A stretch of DNA of 36,152 nucleotides from Pseudomonas sp. ACM7 (GCF_004136015.1 NZ_CP024866.1:3768028-3804179); one strand, 5' to 3'; shown: positions 1-9,100, counted from the stretch's first letter. Numbers and translations: made by a program. The notes: generated by a model from the sequence alone, not told the origin.

Positions 1-116
1 GCGGTGTGTGAAGACGAAACGAACCGAAAGTTCGAGATACTCACAAAACACCCAACTATCGCATACCCATTCGCTGGAGCGTGAACCTGAAAAGGCCCAC
101 GACCTGGCTACCGAAT
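1..116 (+). other. 23S-5S rRNA internal spacer (3' part)
   Basis: This stretch lies directly upstream of the 5S rRNA and has no credible coding frame. A reading frame that starts at 8 runs straight through the 5S gene and so is not a gene. The context fits the end of an rRNA operon spacer entered from the left edge of the window. The 23S gene itself would lie outside the window. This is inferred from position rather than from a recognised 23S end. Confidence 0.6.
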
Positions 117-236
117 TTCTTGACGACCATAGAGCATTGGAACCACCTGATCCCATCCCGAACTCAGCAGTGAAACGATGCATCGCCGATGGTAGTGTGG
201 GGTTTCCCCATGTGAGAGTAGGTCATCGTCAAGATT
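117..236 (+). rRNA. rrf: 5S ribosomal RNA
   Basis: The stretch has the canonical bacterial 5S elements in order: a 5' strand (TTGACGACCATAGAG), the loop sequence GGAACCACCTGATCCCATCC, the CCGAACTCAG block, the GAAACG segment, GATGGTAGTGTGGGG, and a 3' strand ending GTCATCGTCAAG that pairs back with the 5' end. It is about 120 nt, the normal length, and matches the Pseudomonas 5S as I remember it. A terminator follows within 10 nt, so this is the last gene of its rRNA operon. The exact mature ends may be off by 1-2 nt. Confidence 0.96.
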
Positions 237-244
237 AAATTCCG

Positions 245-280
245 AAACCCCTATCTGCGTATGCAGGTAGGGGTTTTGTT
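245..280 (+). terminator. Rho-independent terminator of the rRNA operon
   Basis: A 14-bp stem (245-258 pairing with 263-276, one G-T wobble) closes a 4-nt loop and runs into a T-rich tract (TTTTGTTTTG). It sits about 9 nt after the 5S 3' end, as expected for the end of an rrn operon. Confidence 0.93.
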
Positions 281-383
281 TTGTCCGCAGGAAAGTGGCT
301 TTCAGTTAAAGCACAAATTTGCACAGTTATTTTCGATCCATGACACTAGAATAGGTCCAACTTTTTTGGAGGCCAGATCCTTT

Positions 384-1043
384 ATGCCAGATCCGGTTGA
401 CGCCCCAGGGCTGTCAGAATTACCGCTGGACGACTTGGTAGCGTGTCATGAGTGCGACTTGCTGATGCGCAAGCCCGAACTCGCCCATGGCGAGAAAGCC
501 CTCTGTCCGCGCTGCGGCTACGAGCTCTACGCCCATCGGCATAACGTCGTACAGCGCAGTCTCGCCCTGGTTATCGCCGCTCTGTTGTTGTATATCCCGG
601 CGAACTTTTTACCCATTATGCAGCTCCATCTACTCGGGCAGTCATCGCATGACACTGTCTGGACTGGTGTTGTTGGCCTGTTCAATACCGGAATGCAGGG
701 CGTAGCAGTCGTGGTGTTTCTCTGCAGTATGGGAATTCCGCTGCTCAAGCTGCTTTGCCAACTGGGTGTACTGCTGAGTATTCGTTTTGATATCGGACGC
801 AGTTACGGCCTGTTGCTCTACCGCATTTATCACCATTTACGCGATTGGGGGATGCTCGAGGTCTACCTCATGGGCGTACTGGTGGCGATCGTCAAACTGG
901 CAGATATGGCAGCAATTACCGTCGGGCTTGGCCTGGCGTGCTTTATCGGTTTGTTGTTGGTTCAGGTCTGGTTGGAGGTTGTGATGTCACCCCATCAGAT
1001 CTGGCAGGCTTTATCAGGAGAGGATGCCCATGCGGGCGATTGA
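384..1043 (+). CDS. LetA/PqiA-type inner-membrane protein, first half-size copy
   Basis: This 219-residue protein belongs to the PqiA/LetA family, inner-membrane partners of MCE-domain lipid-transport tunnels. It opens with a zinc-ribbon of two CxxC pairs (C21/C24 and C41/C44). Four hydrophobic segments follow (about residues 58-78, 98-125, 145-165 and 170-205). An upstream in-frame start at 261 falls inside the rRNA terminator, so the ATG at 384 with GGAGG at 368-372 is preferred. It overlaps the next gene, a second copy of the same unit. E. coli LetA (YebS) and PqiA are about twice this length and carry two such units in one chain, so this looks like the N-terminal half of a split LetA. It probably hands lipids to or from the MCE tunnel encoded at 1646. 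Confidence 0.88.
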   Translation: MPDPVDAPGLSELPLDDLVACHECDLLMRKPELAHGEKALCPRCGYELYAHRHNVVQRSLALVIAALLLYIPANFLPIMQLHLLGQSSHDTVWTGVVGLFNTGMQGVAVVVFLCSMGIPLLKLLCQLGVLLSIRFDIGRSYGLLLYRIYHHLRDWGMLEVYLMGVLVAIVKLADMAAITVGLGLACFIGLLLVQVWLEVVMSPHQIWQALSGEDAHAGD

Positions 1044-1653
1044 TGCAGGCATTTTGATTTGCGCCGAATGCCATGAATTGAACAAGCAGGAAGCCGACAC
1101 CGACGTACAGGTCTGCACCCGTTGCGGTGCGCTGGTTCACGCCCGTCGCCCGAACAGCGTGATGCGTACCTGGGCGTTGCTGGTTACCGCGGCGGTTCTC
1201 TACATCCCTGCCAATGTGCTGCCGATCATGACCGTCAGTTCACTGGGGCAGGGCGATCCCAGCACGATCATGTCCGGTGTGATCCAACTGGTTCAACACG
1301 GCATGATTCCAATCGCCGCCGTGGTTTTTATCGCCAGTATCCTGGTACCAACGTTCAAATTGGTGGGCATCGCACTGCTGTTGTTTTCCGTGCAGCGTCG
1401 CCAGCCACTCTCGGCTCGCCAGCGCATTTGGATGTACCGCTTTATTGAGTTCATTGGCCGCTGGTCGATGCTCGATATTTTTGTGATCGCCATCCTGGTG
1501 GCGGTTGTGAATTTCGGACGGCTTGCCAGCGTCGAAGCCAATCTTGGCGCCATCGCTTTCGCCAGTGTGGTGATTCTGACAATGCTTGCCGCAGTAACTT
1601 TCGATCCCCGACTGATTTGGGATAACACGGAGTCGGACGACGACCATGACTGA
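1030..1653 (+). CDS. LetA/PqiA-type inner-membrane protein, second half-size copy
   Basis: This 207-residue protein has the same build as its upstream neighbour: a zinc-ribbon (C11/C14 and C29/C32) followed by about four membrane segments with the family pattern YIPANVLPIM after the ribbon. Two ATGs are possible, at 1024 and 1030. AGGAG at 1016-1020 is 3 nt from the first and 9 nt from the second, so 1030 is preferred. The gene overlaps the end of the first copy and also overlaps the start of the MCE gene (ATG at 1646), which points to translational coupling of all three. It corresponds to the C-terminal half of E. coli-type LetA/PqiA. The two halves probably assemble in the membrane; that is an inference. 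Confidence 0.88.
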   Translation: MRAIDAGILICAECHELNKQEADTDVQVCTRCGALVHARRPNSVMRTWALLVTAAVLYIPANVLPIMTVSSLGQGDPSTIMSGVIQLVQHGMIPIAAVVFIASILVPTFKLVGIALLLFSVQRRQPLSARQRIWMYRFIEFIGRWSMLDIFVIAILVAVVNFGRLASVEANLGAIAFASVVILTMLAAVTFDPRLIWDNTESDDDHD

Positions 1654-3949
1654 TTTGCCTACAGCAAAAACCCGACCGGCCTCGAACTGGTCAGCCATTT
1701 GGGTGTTGCCCCTGATCGCCCTGATCATCGGCGGCTGGCTTGGCTGGCGTGCCTACAACGAGACCGGCATCGAGATTCAGGTGCGTTTCGAAAGTGGTGA
1801 AGGCATTCAGGCCAACAAGACCGAAGTCGTCTACAAAGGCATGTCGGTGGGTAAGGTAAAGACTCTAAAACTTGATGACGAAGGCAACTCCAAAGGCGTG
1901 ATCGCCACCGTCGAGATGAACAAGGACGTGGAGCCATACCTGCGGACCAGCACCCGTTTCTGGCTGGTCAAGCCGAGCGTGACGCTGGCCGGCATCACTG
2001 GTCTGGAGACGCTAGTCTCGGGGAACTACGTCGCGATAAGCCCGGGCGAGGGTGAGCCGACTCGCAAGTTCAAGGCCTTGGCCGAAGAGCCGCCGCTGTC
2101 GGACGCACAGCCCGGTTTGCACCTGACCATCAAGGCTGATCGTCTCGGTTCACTCAATCGCGGTAGCCCGGTTTTCTATAAGCAGATCAGGGTTGGCCAG
2201 ATCAAAAGTTACTTGCTCTCCGAAGACCAAAGCACCGTTGAACTCAAAGTCTTCATCGAGCCCACTTACGCCAAACTGGTCCGCAAACACACACGTTTCT
2301 GGAACGCCAGTGGCATTAGCATTGACGCCAACCTGTCGGGTGTGAAAGTGCGCAGCGAGTCCCTGGCGAGCATCGTCGCCGGCGGTATCGCGTTCGCCAC
2401 GCCGGAGAACCGCAAGGACAGTCCGCCCACCGATCCAAGTCTGCCGTTCCGTCTCTACGAAGATTTCGATGCAGCCGCCGCCGGTATTCGGGTCAAGGTC
2501 AAACTCAGCGACTTCGAAGGAATGCAGGCGGGTCGCACACCGGTTATGTACAAAGGCATCCAGGTCGGCAATCTGAAAGCGCTCAAGATAGATCCTGATC
2601 TATCCAGTGCCACTGCCGAATTGACCCTCGATCCTCTAGCTGAAGATTACCTGGTCGAAGGCACCCAGTTCTGGGTGGTCAAGCCGTCGATTTCGCTTGC
2701 CGGTATCACTGGTCTCGAAGCGTTGGTCAAAGGTAACTACATCGCCGTGCGTCCGGGAGACAAAGGCGCCGCACCGCAGCGCGAGTTTGTCGCACGGCCG
2801 AAGGCACCGCCGCTCGACTTGCGTGCACCGGGATTGCACCTGGTGCTATTCACCGAAAACCTCGGTTCACTGGAGGTCGGCAGCCCGATTCTCTACAAGC
2901 AGGTCAAGGTTGGTTCGGTCCAGAGCTATCAGTTCTCACGCACTAAAAAGCAGTTGGTGATTGGTGTACACATCGAGAAGGAATACGAAGGTCTCGTCAA
3001 CGCCTCGACACGGTTCTGGAATGCCAGCGGCATCACGCTGACCGGTGGGTTGACCGGTGGAATCCAGGTCAAAAGTGAGTCGCTGCAAAGCCTGATGGCT
3101 GGCGGCATTGCCTTCGAAACCCCGGAAGTCAAGGCACCATTGCAGAAGCGGATTCCGCGTTTCCGTTTGTTCGCCAACCATGACGAGGCCAACCAAAAAG
3201 GCACCGTGGTCACGATCAAGGTTGATCGCGCCGATGGTTTACGCAACGGCACACCTGTGAGATTCAAAGGCCTGGATGTCGGCAAAATTGAAGACGTCGA
3301 CCTCACGGATGACCTGCAATCGGTGATGCTGACCGCAAGAATCACCGAAGTGCCGGAGCGCATCGCTCGGGTGGGCAGTCAGTTCTGGGTAGTCAAACCT
3401 GAACTGGGTCTGATCAAGACGTCCAACCTCGAAACGCTGGTCACTGGCCAATACATCGAAGTGCAACCGGCCGCGAAAAACCTCGGCTCGCAGAAGAACT
3501 TCGTGGCCTTGGCCAATCCGCCGGAAACCGCTAAACAAGAAGCCGGTTTGAGTCTGGTGTTGAGCGCTGCCCGCCGTGGTTCGCTGAAAACAGGTGTGCC
3601 GGTCACTTATCGCGAAATCACCGTGGGCAAGGTGACAGGCTATGAACTCGGCCAGACGGCGGATCGTGTGTTGGTGCACATCCTGATCGAGCCGAAGTAC
3701 GCGCCGTTGGTGCGCAGCGGCACGCGTTTCTGGAACTCCAGTGGTTTTGGCTTTGATTACGGCTTGTTCAAAGGTGCGACGATGCGTACCGAATCGCTGG
3801 AGACGCTGATCCAGGGCGGCATCGCTTTCGCCACGCCGGACGGTGAGCGTATGGGCAGTCCGGCGCGAGCTGAGCAAACGTTCCCGCTGTTCGATAAGTT
3901 CGAAGACGAATGGCTGACCTGGGCGCCGAAGATTTCAATCGGCAAGTAG
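1646..3949 (+). CDS. LetB/PqiB-type MCE lipid-transport protein with six MCE domains
   Basis: This 767-residue protein has one N-terminal membrane anchor (about residues 15-37) and then a periplasmic part made of six MCE (MlaD-like) domains. I count them from the repeated pattern 'G-hydrophobic strand, then P-V-x-Y/F-K-G/Q-I-x-VG': starts near residues 41, 157, 280, 397, 520 and 637. MCE proteins form hexameric tunnels that carry phospholipids between the inner and outer membranes. E. coli PqiB has three MCE domains and LetB (YebT) seven, so this six-domain protein is closer to LetB. It overlaps the second letA-like gene by 8 nt. No PqiC lipoprotein gene follows; the operon ends at the REP pair and terminator. 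The name pqiB, often used in Pseudomonas annotation, is therefore not ideal. Confidence 0.92.
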   Translation: MTDLPTAKTRPASNWSAIWVLPLIALIIGGWLGWRAYNETGIEIQVRFESGEGIQANKTEVVYKGMSVGKVKTLKLDDEGNSKGVIATVEMNKDVEPYLRTSTRFWLVKPSVTLAGITGLETLVSGNYVAISPGEGEPTRKFKALAEEPPLSDAQPGLHLTIKADRLGSLNRGSPVFYKQIRVGQIKSYLLSEDQSTVELKVFIEPTYAKLVRKHTRFWNASGISIDANLSGVKVRSESLASIVAGGIAFATPENRKDSPPTDPSLPFRLYEDFDAAAAGIRVKVKLSDFEGMQAGRTPVMYKGIQVGNLKALKIDPDLSSATAELTLDPLAEDYLVEGTQFWVVKPSISLAGITGLEALVKGNYIAVRPGDKGAAPQREFVARPKAPPLDLRAPGLHLVLFTENLGSLEVGSPILYKQVKVGSVQSYQFSRTKKQLVIGVHIEKEYEGLVNASTRFWNASGITLTGGLTGGIQVKSESLQSLMAGGIAFETPEVKAPLQKRIPRFRLFANHDEANQKGTVVTIKVDRADGLRNGTPVRFKGLDVGKIEDVDLTDDLQSVMLTARITEVPERIARVGSQFWVVKPELGLIKTSNLETLVTGQYIEVQPAAKNLGSQKNFVALANPPETAKQEAGLSLVLSAARRGSLKTGVPVTYREITVGKVTGYELGQTADRVLVHILIEPKYAPLVRSGTRFWNSSGFGFDYGLFKGATMRTESLETLIQGGIAFATPDGERMGSPARAEQTFPLFDKFEDEWLTWAPKISIGK

Positions 3950-3972
3950 TTTATTGGCGTCTGTGATGACGC

Positions 3973-4055
3973 CTTCGCGAGCCAGCTCGCTCCCACATTG
4001 AGCCGCGTTCGTTCAGACAACTCGGTCAAATGTGGGAGCGAGCTGGCTCGCGAAG
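3973..4055. repeat. REP-like inverted pair
   Basis: A 25-nt sequence at 3973-3997 (CTTCGCGAGCCAGCTCGCTC...) is repeated as its exact reverse complement at 4031-4055, separated by 33 nt. Sequences with this GCGAGC/GCTCGC core are abundant REP elements in fluorescent pseudomonads and usually sit between convergent genes, as here. Confidence 0.88.
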
Positions 4056-4100
4056 AGGCCCTCAAGTTCAATGAAAGTCTCAAGTCAGCACACAAAAAAA

Positions 4101-4130
4101 GGCCGCGATCCATTGGATCGCGGCCTTTTT
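4101..4130. terminator. Bidirectional terminator between letB-like gene and mksB
   Basis: A perfect 11-bp stem (4101-4111 with 4115-4125) and 3-nt loop are flanked by seven A on the left and five T on the right. It can therefore stop transcription from both the lipid-transport operon and the convergent condensin operon. Confidence 0.92.
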
Positions 4131-4148
4131 CGTATCTAACGGTTCAAA

Positions 4149-6989
4149 TCAAACCGCATCCAGCTCCGGCTCATCCGCTTCAACGGTAACGGCAGCCTTC
4201 ACTTCATCGTGACGACGGATGTACTTCCAGTCCGCCTCGTCGATGTAGATCCCGTTCGGGCCGCTGCCACCTTCCAGGTCGATGGCGACACTGGCGCAGA
4301 CCTGCGGCTTAACACTCGCCAGGATCGGTACGAAGCCCAGTTGCAGGCTGGTTTCCAACAGCGCTGCCTGGTTCTTCTCGTCGATGTCCGCTGCCTCGTC
4401 GAGGTAGTACGGCAGGCGCACGCGACCGGCCTGGTCGCGGTCCATCAAGTGCAGCAACAAGTACATGTTGGTCAGCGCCTTGATGGTCATGGTCGTACCG
4501 TTGGAAGCGGCACCGTCGATGTCGGTGTGGATCACCGGCTGACCGTTGACCTTGGTGATCTCGAACGCCAGCTCGAACAGATCCTTGAGACCGAGCTGGT
4601 TGTGGTTCGCCGCCACCAGCCGTGCCAGATACTCCTTGGCTTCTTCGTTCTTGTTGTCCTGATCAGCGCTTTGGCTCAGGTCGAAGACCGAAAGGGTTTC
4701 GCCTTCTTCATACTGACCGGCGCTGTGGATGATCTGGTCGATGTGCTTGAGCGCTTCTTTGTTCGGGGCTAGCACGATGCGGAAGCTTTGCAGGTTGGAG
4801 ACCTGACGCTTGTTGATCTCGCGGTTGAACAACGCCAGTTGATGTTCGAGGCTGTCGTAGTCGCTGCGGATGTTGCGCAGGGTCCGGGCAATGTCGGTAA
4901 CGGCCGCACGACGCGCCTTGCCAAGGGTCAGTGCTTCGTCGGTACGGTGCGCGTAAGCGTTGATCAACAGTTGCAGGCGACGCTCCATATCGTCTTCGCT
5001 GTCGAACTTTGCCACACCCTTGAGGCGGACCTGAGCGTACAGCGCCTCGATCTGACCATCGCTGCGTTGCAGACCCTGCCAGCTGTCCTGATAGTCATTG
5101 AGCAGCGGCAGCAGGTTGTCCATGGAGTCGTCGATCGGGTCCATGAACGGCGTACCGAACGGCAGGTCTGCGGGTAACAGCTGACGGCGGCGCAGGGCGT
5201 CGTCGAGGGTGCGTTGCTTGGCTTCCATGTCGCCGATCTGCCGGCCGACCAGTTGTAGCTTGGCCGACAGTTGCTGGACGCGTTCGGTGAAGGCGTCGCT
5301 GGAACGCTTCAACTCGTCCTGCGCCGCTTCCATCTGCGCCAATTGCTCAAGCTTGTCGCCTTCTTCGGCGCTCAGGGTTTGCGCGCGGCGGAAATCTTCC
5401 AGCGCTTTCTGCGCATCCAGCACTTGCTGGTACAGCGCTTCGGTCTGGGTCTTGCTCGCGGCGCGGTCGGCGGCCACGGCTTGCTGGGTTTTCAGTTGCT
5501 TGAGTTCTTTATCCAGACGCTCTTTCTGATCGCGCAACGCCGCGCGGTCAGCCAGGGCTTGCAGGGCCGGCGGTTCGATGTGCGAGATGTCGATGGACAG
5601 GCCCGGCACTTCGAAACGCTCGCCCTTGAAGCCGTCGAGGATCAGTTCCATGGATTTGACCCACTGACCGTCCTCGTCCAGCGTAATACCGTGCTCACCC
5701 AACGGCAGGCTGAACAGCGCGCTGTTGAACAGGCGCATCAGGCGCTCGACATCCTGTTGCGAGAACTCTTCACGCAGACGGGCGTAGCTGTTGTTGTCGG
5801 CATGATCGAGTTGCTGTTTGACCGACTTCAGGCGTTTTTCCAGATCCCGCAGACGCTCTTCCAAATCTTCGGCGCTGAACTGCCGCGACTGCGCCAGCGC
5901 ACCGGCCAGTTCATCGTGCGCATCCTTGGCCGCGAGCAGTTGCTGCTCAAGCACTTTGACGTCATCGACCAGTGCGAAGCGATGCTTGAGCACCGACAGC
6001 TCGCCGAGCCAGCGCTGGATGCCGGTGATTTCCCGCTCCAGGCGCATCAGTTCCTGAGTGCCGCCGCGCTGATCGTTTTGCAGCGCGTCTTGCTCGTTGC
6101 GGTAATGCTCGGCCTGAATCGTCAGCTCTTCCTTGCGCGCACTGGCGTAGTCCGACCAAGTGCCGAGCAGGGAGTCGAGCAGCGGCGAAATGCGGTGCAG
6201 TTTGCCGCGCAGGATATTGCGCTGGGTCACGCCTGCCGCAAGGGCTTCGACCAATGGGCCGGCAGTGACCAGCGAGTTGTAATCCTGCTCCATGCGTCGT
6301 ACATCGCGGAACGCTTCTTCGCACGCGGCGATGTAATCGACGCTGCCGGAACGCAGGCTGTGCTCGAACGCATCGAGGAACAATTGCTTGAGCTTGGCCG
6401 CGGTGATTTCGCGCATGTGCAGCAGGTTGATGAACAGCGCGCGGAACGTCTTCAGGCTCTGCTCGCTGGTGGAGCGCAGCGGGATCAGCGTCAGGTCCAG
6501 CGGGATCGAGGTGTGACCACCGACCAGCAAACGACGCAATTCATCCGGTTTGAGCTCGTAGGCTTTCAGGCCTTCGCGCTCAAGGTTGGTGAACAATTCT
6601 TTCTGACGCAGGCAGGTGTCGTTTTTCTGGTAATGGGCCAGATCCAGTTTGCCGGCGTAGGCAAAGAACTGGTGACCGAAACCACCGCCCGGGCCGCGAC
6701 CGACCACACCAATCACATGTGGACCGTGAGGCAGCGAGACTTCGACCAGGATGTAACTGGTGTCCGAGGCGAAGTAGAAGCGCCGGGATTGCTCCAGGCT
6801 GTACTTGCCGAAACTCATGTCCGACATGCGCGCCAGGATCGGGAACTGCAAGGCGTTGATCGAGGCGGATTTTCCGAGGTTGTTCGCGCCGTAAACCGAC
6901 AACGGTTCTTCCAGCGGGAACAGGCCGAGGCTGTAACCGGCGGTGTTCAAAAGGGCGAAGCGGCGAATGCCGTAGCGTTCCTTGCTCAT
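4149..6989 (-). CDS. mksB: MksB condensin ATPase (SMC-like)
   Basis: This 946-residue protein is the ATPase subunit of an MksBEF condensin, a distant relative of MukB that compacts and helps segregate the chromosome. The Walker A loop GANNLGKS is at residues 34-41, and the Walker B run YYLDEAADID near residues 861-870 has the acidic pair D864/E865. Between them, about residues 280-760 are rich in Leu, Glu, Lys, Arg and Gln with heptad-like spacing, the signature of a coiled-coil arm. The start overlaps the stop of mksE by 4 nt (ATGA). It is the last gene of the operon: the terminator at 4101-4130 follows. A long open frame on the opposite strand (5271-7229) is a high-GC shadow. No mksG (TOPRIM nuclease) gene follows. 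Confidence 0.93.
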   Translation of the reverse strand: MSKERYGIRRFALLNTAGYSLGLFPLEEPLSVYGANNLGKSASINALQFPILARMSDMSFGKYSLEQSRRFYFASDTSYILVEVSLPHGPHVIGVVGRGPGGGFGHQFFAYAGKLDLAHYQKNDTCLRQKELFTNLEREGLKAYELKPDELRRLLVGGHTSIPLDLTLIPLRSTSEQSLKTFRALFINLLHMREITAAKLKQLFLDAFEHSLRSGSVDYIAACEEAFRDVRRMEQDYNSLVTAGPLVEALAAGVTQRNILRGKLHRISPLLDSLLGTWSDYASARKEELTIQAEHYRNEQDALQNDQRGGTQELMRLEREITGIQRWLGELSVLKHRFALVDDVKVLEQQLLAAKDAHDELAGALAQSRQFSAEDLEERLRDLEKRLKSVKQQLDHADNNSYARLREEFSQQDVERLMRLFNSALFSLPLGEHGITLDEDGQWVKSMELILDGFKGERFEVPGLSIDISHIEPPALQALADRAALRDQKERLDKELKQLKTQQAVAADRAASKTQTEALYQQVLDAQKALEDFRRAQTLSAEEGDKLEQLAQMEAAQDELKRSSDAFTERVQQLSAKLQLVGRQIGDMEAKQRTLDDALRRRQLLPADLPFGTPFMDPIDDSMDNLLPLLNDYQDSWQGLQRSDGQIEALYAQVRLKGVAKFDSEDDMERRLQLLINAYAHRTDEALTLGKARRAAVTDIARTLRNIRSDYDSLEHQLALFNREINKRQVSNLQSFRIVLAPNKEALKHIDQIIHSAGQYEEGETLSVFDLSQSADQDNKNEEAKEYLARLVAANHNQLGLKDLFELAFEITKVNGQPVIHTDIDGAASNGTTMTIKALTNMYLLLHLMDRDQAGRVRLPYYLDEAADIDEKNQAALLETSLQLGFVPILASVKPQVCASVAIDLEGGSGPNGIYIDEADWKYIRRHDEVKAAVTVEADEPELDAV

Positions 6990-7687
6990 GCGTCGGTCTC
7001 CTGTTCTTCGGCAATGGCGCGGGCCATGGCGTCTTCTTCGCTTTCTTCTTCGAAGTCACTCAAATCCAGCGGGTCATCGGTTTCCAACAGCTTTTCGTCG
7101 CTGTCGTCGTCGATCAGCACCGGAACCGGCAGAGGCAACACGCTGTGCAGGCTGGCGGCCAGATCACGGTCTTGTTGGACCGACAGGCAGACATCGAGGA
7201 AACGGTGCATCGGCGGCAGGAAACGGTAGATGCCGTTTTCTTCACCGGCGAAACCGAGCTGAGTCATGCGGCGCATGATTTTTTCTTCGAGTTCTTCGAC
7301 GGTCTGCACTTCGGCCTGGATGAACAGGTCGCGGTACTTTTCCAGTAACGATGGCAATTCATCGCGGCCAAGGCTGCCACCGTCGAGCACGGCGACCGGG
7401 TCCCGGCCCTGATCGGCCAGGTGCTCGACGAGAATGAAGGTGAACAGCGCCAGACGTTGCGCGGTCTTGTTCACTGCTGCGGCGGCGAGGTCCGGCACGA
7501 AGTAGTAGAAACCACGGGTGTCGCAGACCAATTCAAAGCCCAACGCCTTGAACAGCGTGCGGTACTGGTCCTGGAAGTTCGACAGTTGCGCGTACAGCTC
7601 CGGATCGCGGCGGCTGACGTGGTAACCCTTGAATAGCTCGCGAAAGATCGGCGCCAGCTGGGACAGTTCGTTTAGATCAAGATGCAT
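6986..7687 (-). CDS. mksE: MksE condensin accessory subunit
   Basis: This 233-residue protein lies between mksF and mksB, overlapping each (11 nt and 4 nt). In MksBEF and MukBEF systems, the E subunit is a small winged-helix protein that binds the kleisin (F). The N-terminal half is globular, with aromatic-rich segments (around residues 25-70), and the last 35 residues are strongly acidic. The identity rests mainly on its fixed position between a clear MksB and the F subunit and on its size. The ATG at 7687 is the only sensible start given the overlap. Confidence 0.88.
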   Translation of the reverse strand: MHLDLNELSQLAPIFRELFKGYHVSRRDPELYAQLSNFQDQYRTLFKALGFELVCDTRGFYYFVPDLAAAAVNKTAQRLALFTFILVEHLADQGRDPVAVLDGGSLGRDELPSLLEKYRDLFIQAEVQTVEELEEKIMRRMTQLGFAGEENGIYRFLPPMHRFLDVCLSVQQDRDLAASLHSVLPLPVPVLIDDDSDEKLLETDDPLDLSDFEEESEEDAMARAIAEEQETDA

Positions 7688-8954
7688 TTGGAATGCTCGC
7701 AGAATCCTCGGCGGCGGTGTCGGCGGCCGAGAGCAGGGCGAAGGAGCGCAGGCTGACCTGGTGCTCGTGAGTGTGGTAATCGCGGCGTTCCAGACGCTCG
7801 CGTGTGAAGCGTTTTTCCCGCGACAGGCGCGAGAACCAATACAGCAATTCGTCGGTAGCGCCGTCCGGCTCCTGCTCCAGCAGCCAGGTCATCAGGTCCG
7901 GCATCGGCAGGGCGTCTTCGCAGCGTTCGAGCATTTCCCGAACCGTGCGTGGCGCGCGCGGCGCTTCGCCTTTCTGCGTCTTGTGCGCCTTGGGGAAGCG
8001 CGCCGGTTTCGGCTCGAAACGGGCCAGCGCATAAACGTAGGCTTCGACCTGACTGGCGCTACCCAAGAAGGTGCTTTGCGGCCGAGTGAACATCGGCATC
8101 GCCGCTTGTGGCACCGCATCGATGCCTTTGCGACGGATGGCCGACAAAGCCAGCGCCGCGCCACGGGTCACGGCGTTGTGCCGACGGGCTTCTTCACGCA
8201 GCGGCAGCAGCAGTTCGCGGGCATGACGCAGCGTCAGCTGGGCGCTGGTCTGCATTTCGAGGATGCGCGCGTGGGTGCGCAGCAGCATGTCGTCATCGAC
8301 CAGGTGGCCGAGGCGTTGCTGCTCGGTGAGCATCTTCAGCAGCACGTTCTCGACCTTGCGCACGCCTTGTTCGAAGGCGCCGTCGGCGTTCACCAACTGG
8401 ATCATCGGTTCGACGTATTCGTCCCAGGTCGCCAGTACTTCGGCGTAACGCTGACGCAGCGGGATTTGCCGGTCGCTGGTCTTGGCCCGCTCGGCGACGG
8501 CCACCAGGGCCTGTTCGTCGTTGGCGAGTTTCTTCAATACGTCCCGTACGCGCATGTCGAGCAGGCGCAACTGGCGCGCCAGGTCGTGGCCGTCGCGGAT
8601 GTCGAAGGCGTCCTGGATATAACCGGCCAGGCGTTCGAGGTGACGCAAATAGGCTTCGATCTCCAGGCACAGGCCCAGGCGGTGCTCACGGCGCAGGTAG
8701 GCGAGGAAGTCGTGGATTTGCGCGTTGAGCTCGAAACGGTTCGGGCTTTTCGCCACGGGAACCAGAATGTCGAGGCGAATCCACACGTCCAGCAGGCTGG
8801 TGATGTCCTGCGGCGTACTGTCCAGTTGCTGGGCGGCCAACTGTGAACGCAATTCGTTGAGGCTCAAGGTGCCTTGGTCGAAGTGCTCGCACAGTGGCTC
8901 CAGAAGTGCCCAGTGTTCAGCGAGGGCGCGCAAGACGCGCTTGGGTTCGATCAT
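7677..8954 (-). CDS. mksF: MksF condensin kleisin-like subunit
   Basis: This protein is 425 residues if started at the ATG at 8954. A GTG at 9020 would add 22 residues. I prefer the ATG because the extension looks non-conserved, but neither start has a strong ribosome-binding site. The chain is almost wholly helical and rich in Leu, Arg, Glu and Ala. It fits a kleisin that bridges MksB heads, with an N-terminal winged-helix-like part and a long helical middle. It is the first gene of mksF-mksE-mksB and is divergent from holD. The shared intergenic stretch (8955-9121) holds the DnaA box at 9101-9109. Confidence 0.87.
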   Translation of the reverse strand: MIEPKRVLRALAEHWALLEPLCEHFDQGTLSLNELRSQLAAQQLDSTPQDITSLLDVWIRLDILVPVAKSPNRFELNAQIHDFLAYLRREHRLGLCLEIEAYLRHLERLAGYIQDAFDIRDGHDLARQLRLLDMRVRDVLKKLANDEQALVAVAERAKTSDRQIPLRQRYAEVLATWDEYVEPMIQLVNADGAFEQGVRKVENVLLKMLTEQQRLGHLVDDDMLLRTHARILEMQTSAQLTLRHARELLLPLREEARRHNAVTRGAALALSAIRRKGIDAVPQAAMPMFTRPQSTFLGSASQVEAYVYALARFEPKPARFPKAHKTQKGEAPRAPRTVREMLERCEDALPMPDLMTWLLEQEPDGATDELLYWFSRLSREKRFTRERLERRDYHTHEHQVSLRSFALLSAADTAAEDSASIPNAS

Positions 8955-9100
8955 CGGAATGGCCGGCTGGTTGACGAATAAAAGCAGCGATTGTACTGCA
9001 TCACGCCCGTTGCGATTCACTCTCGGGACGGACAGTTGGCTTTCTATCGATCAAGCGTGGGCGATCTTGAGCGAAGGGCGGTAGAATCACCGCACTTTAG

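Noticed and set aside
8..238. Open frame covering the 5S rRNA
   Set aside because: It runs through the whole 5S gene, so it cannot be a protein gene.
261..383. Upstream start for the first LetA-like gene
   Set aside because: It would begin inside the rRNA terminator; the ATG at 384 has a ribosome-binding site and a normal family start.
5271..7229. Long open frame on the plus strand, opposite mksB
   Set aside because: It is the antisense shadow of a clear SMC-type ATPase in a high-GC genome. Its translation is rich in Arg, Gln and Leu with no recognised domain.
7629..8846. Long open frame opposite mksF
   Set aside because: Antisense shadow of the condensin operon; the minus-strand genes overlap in tidy operon fashion and have the family features.
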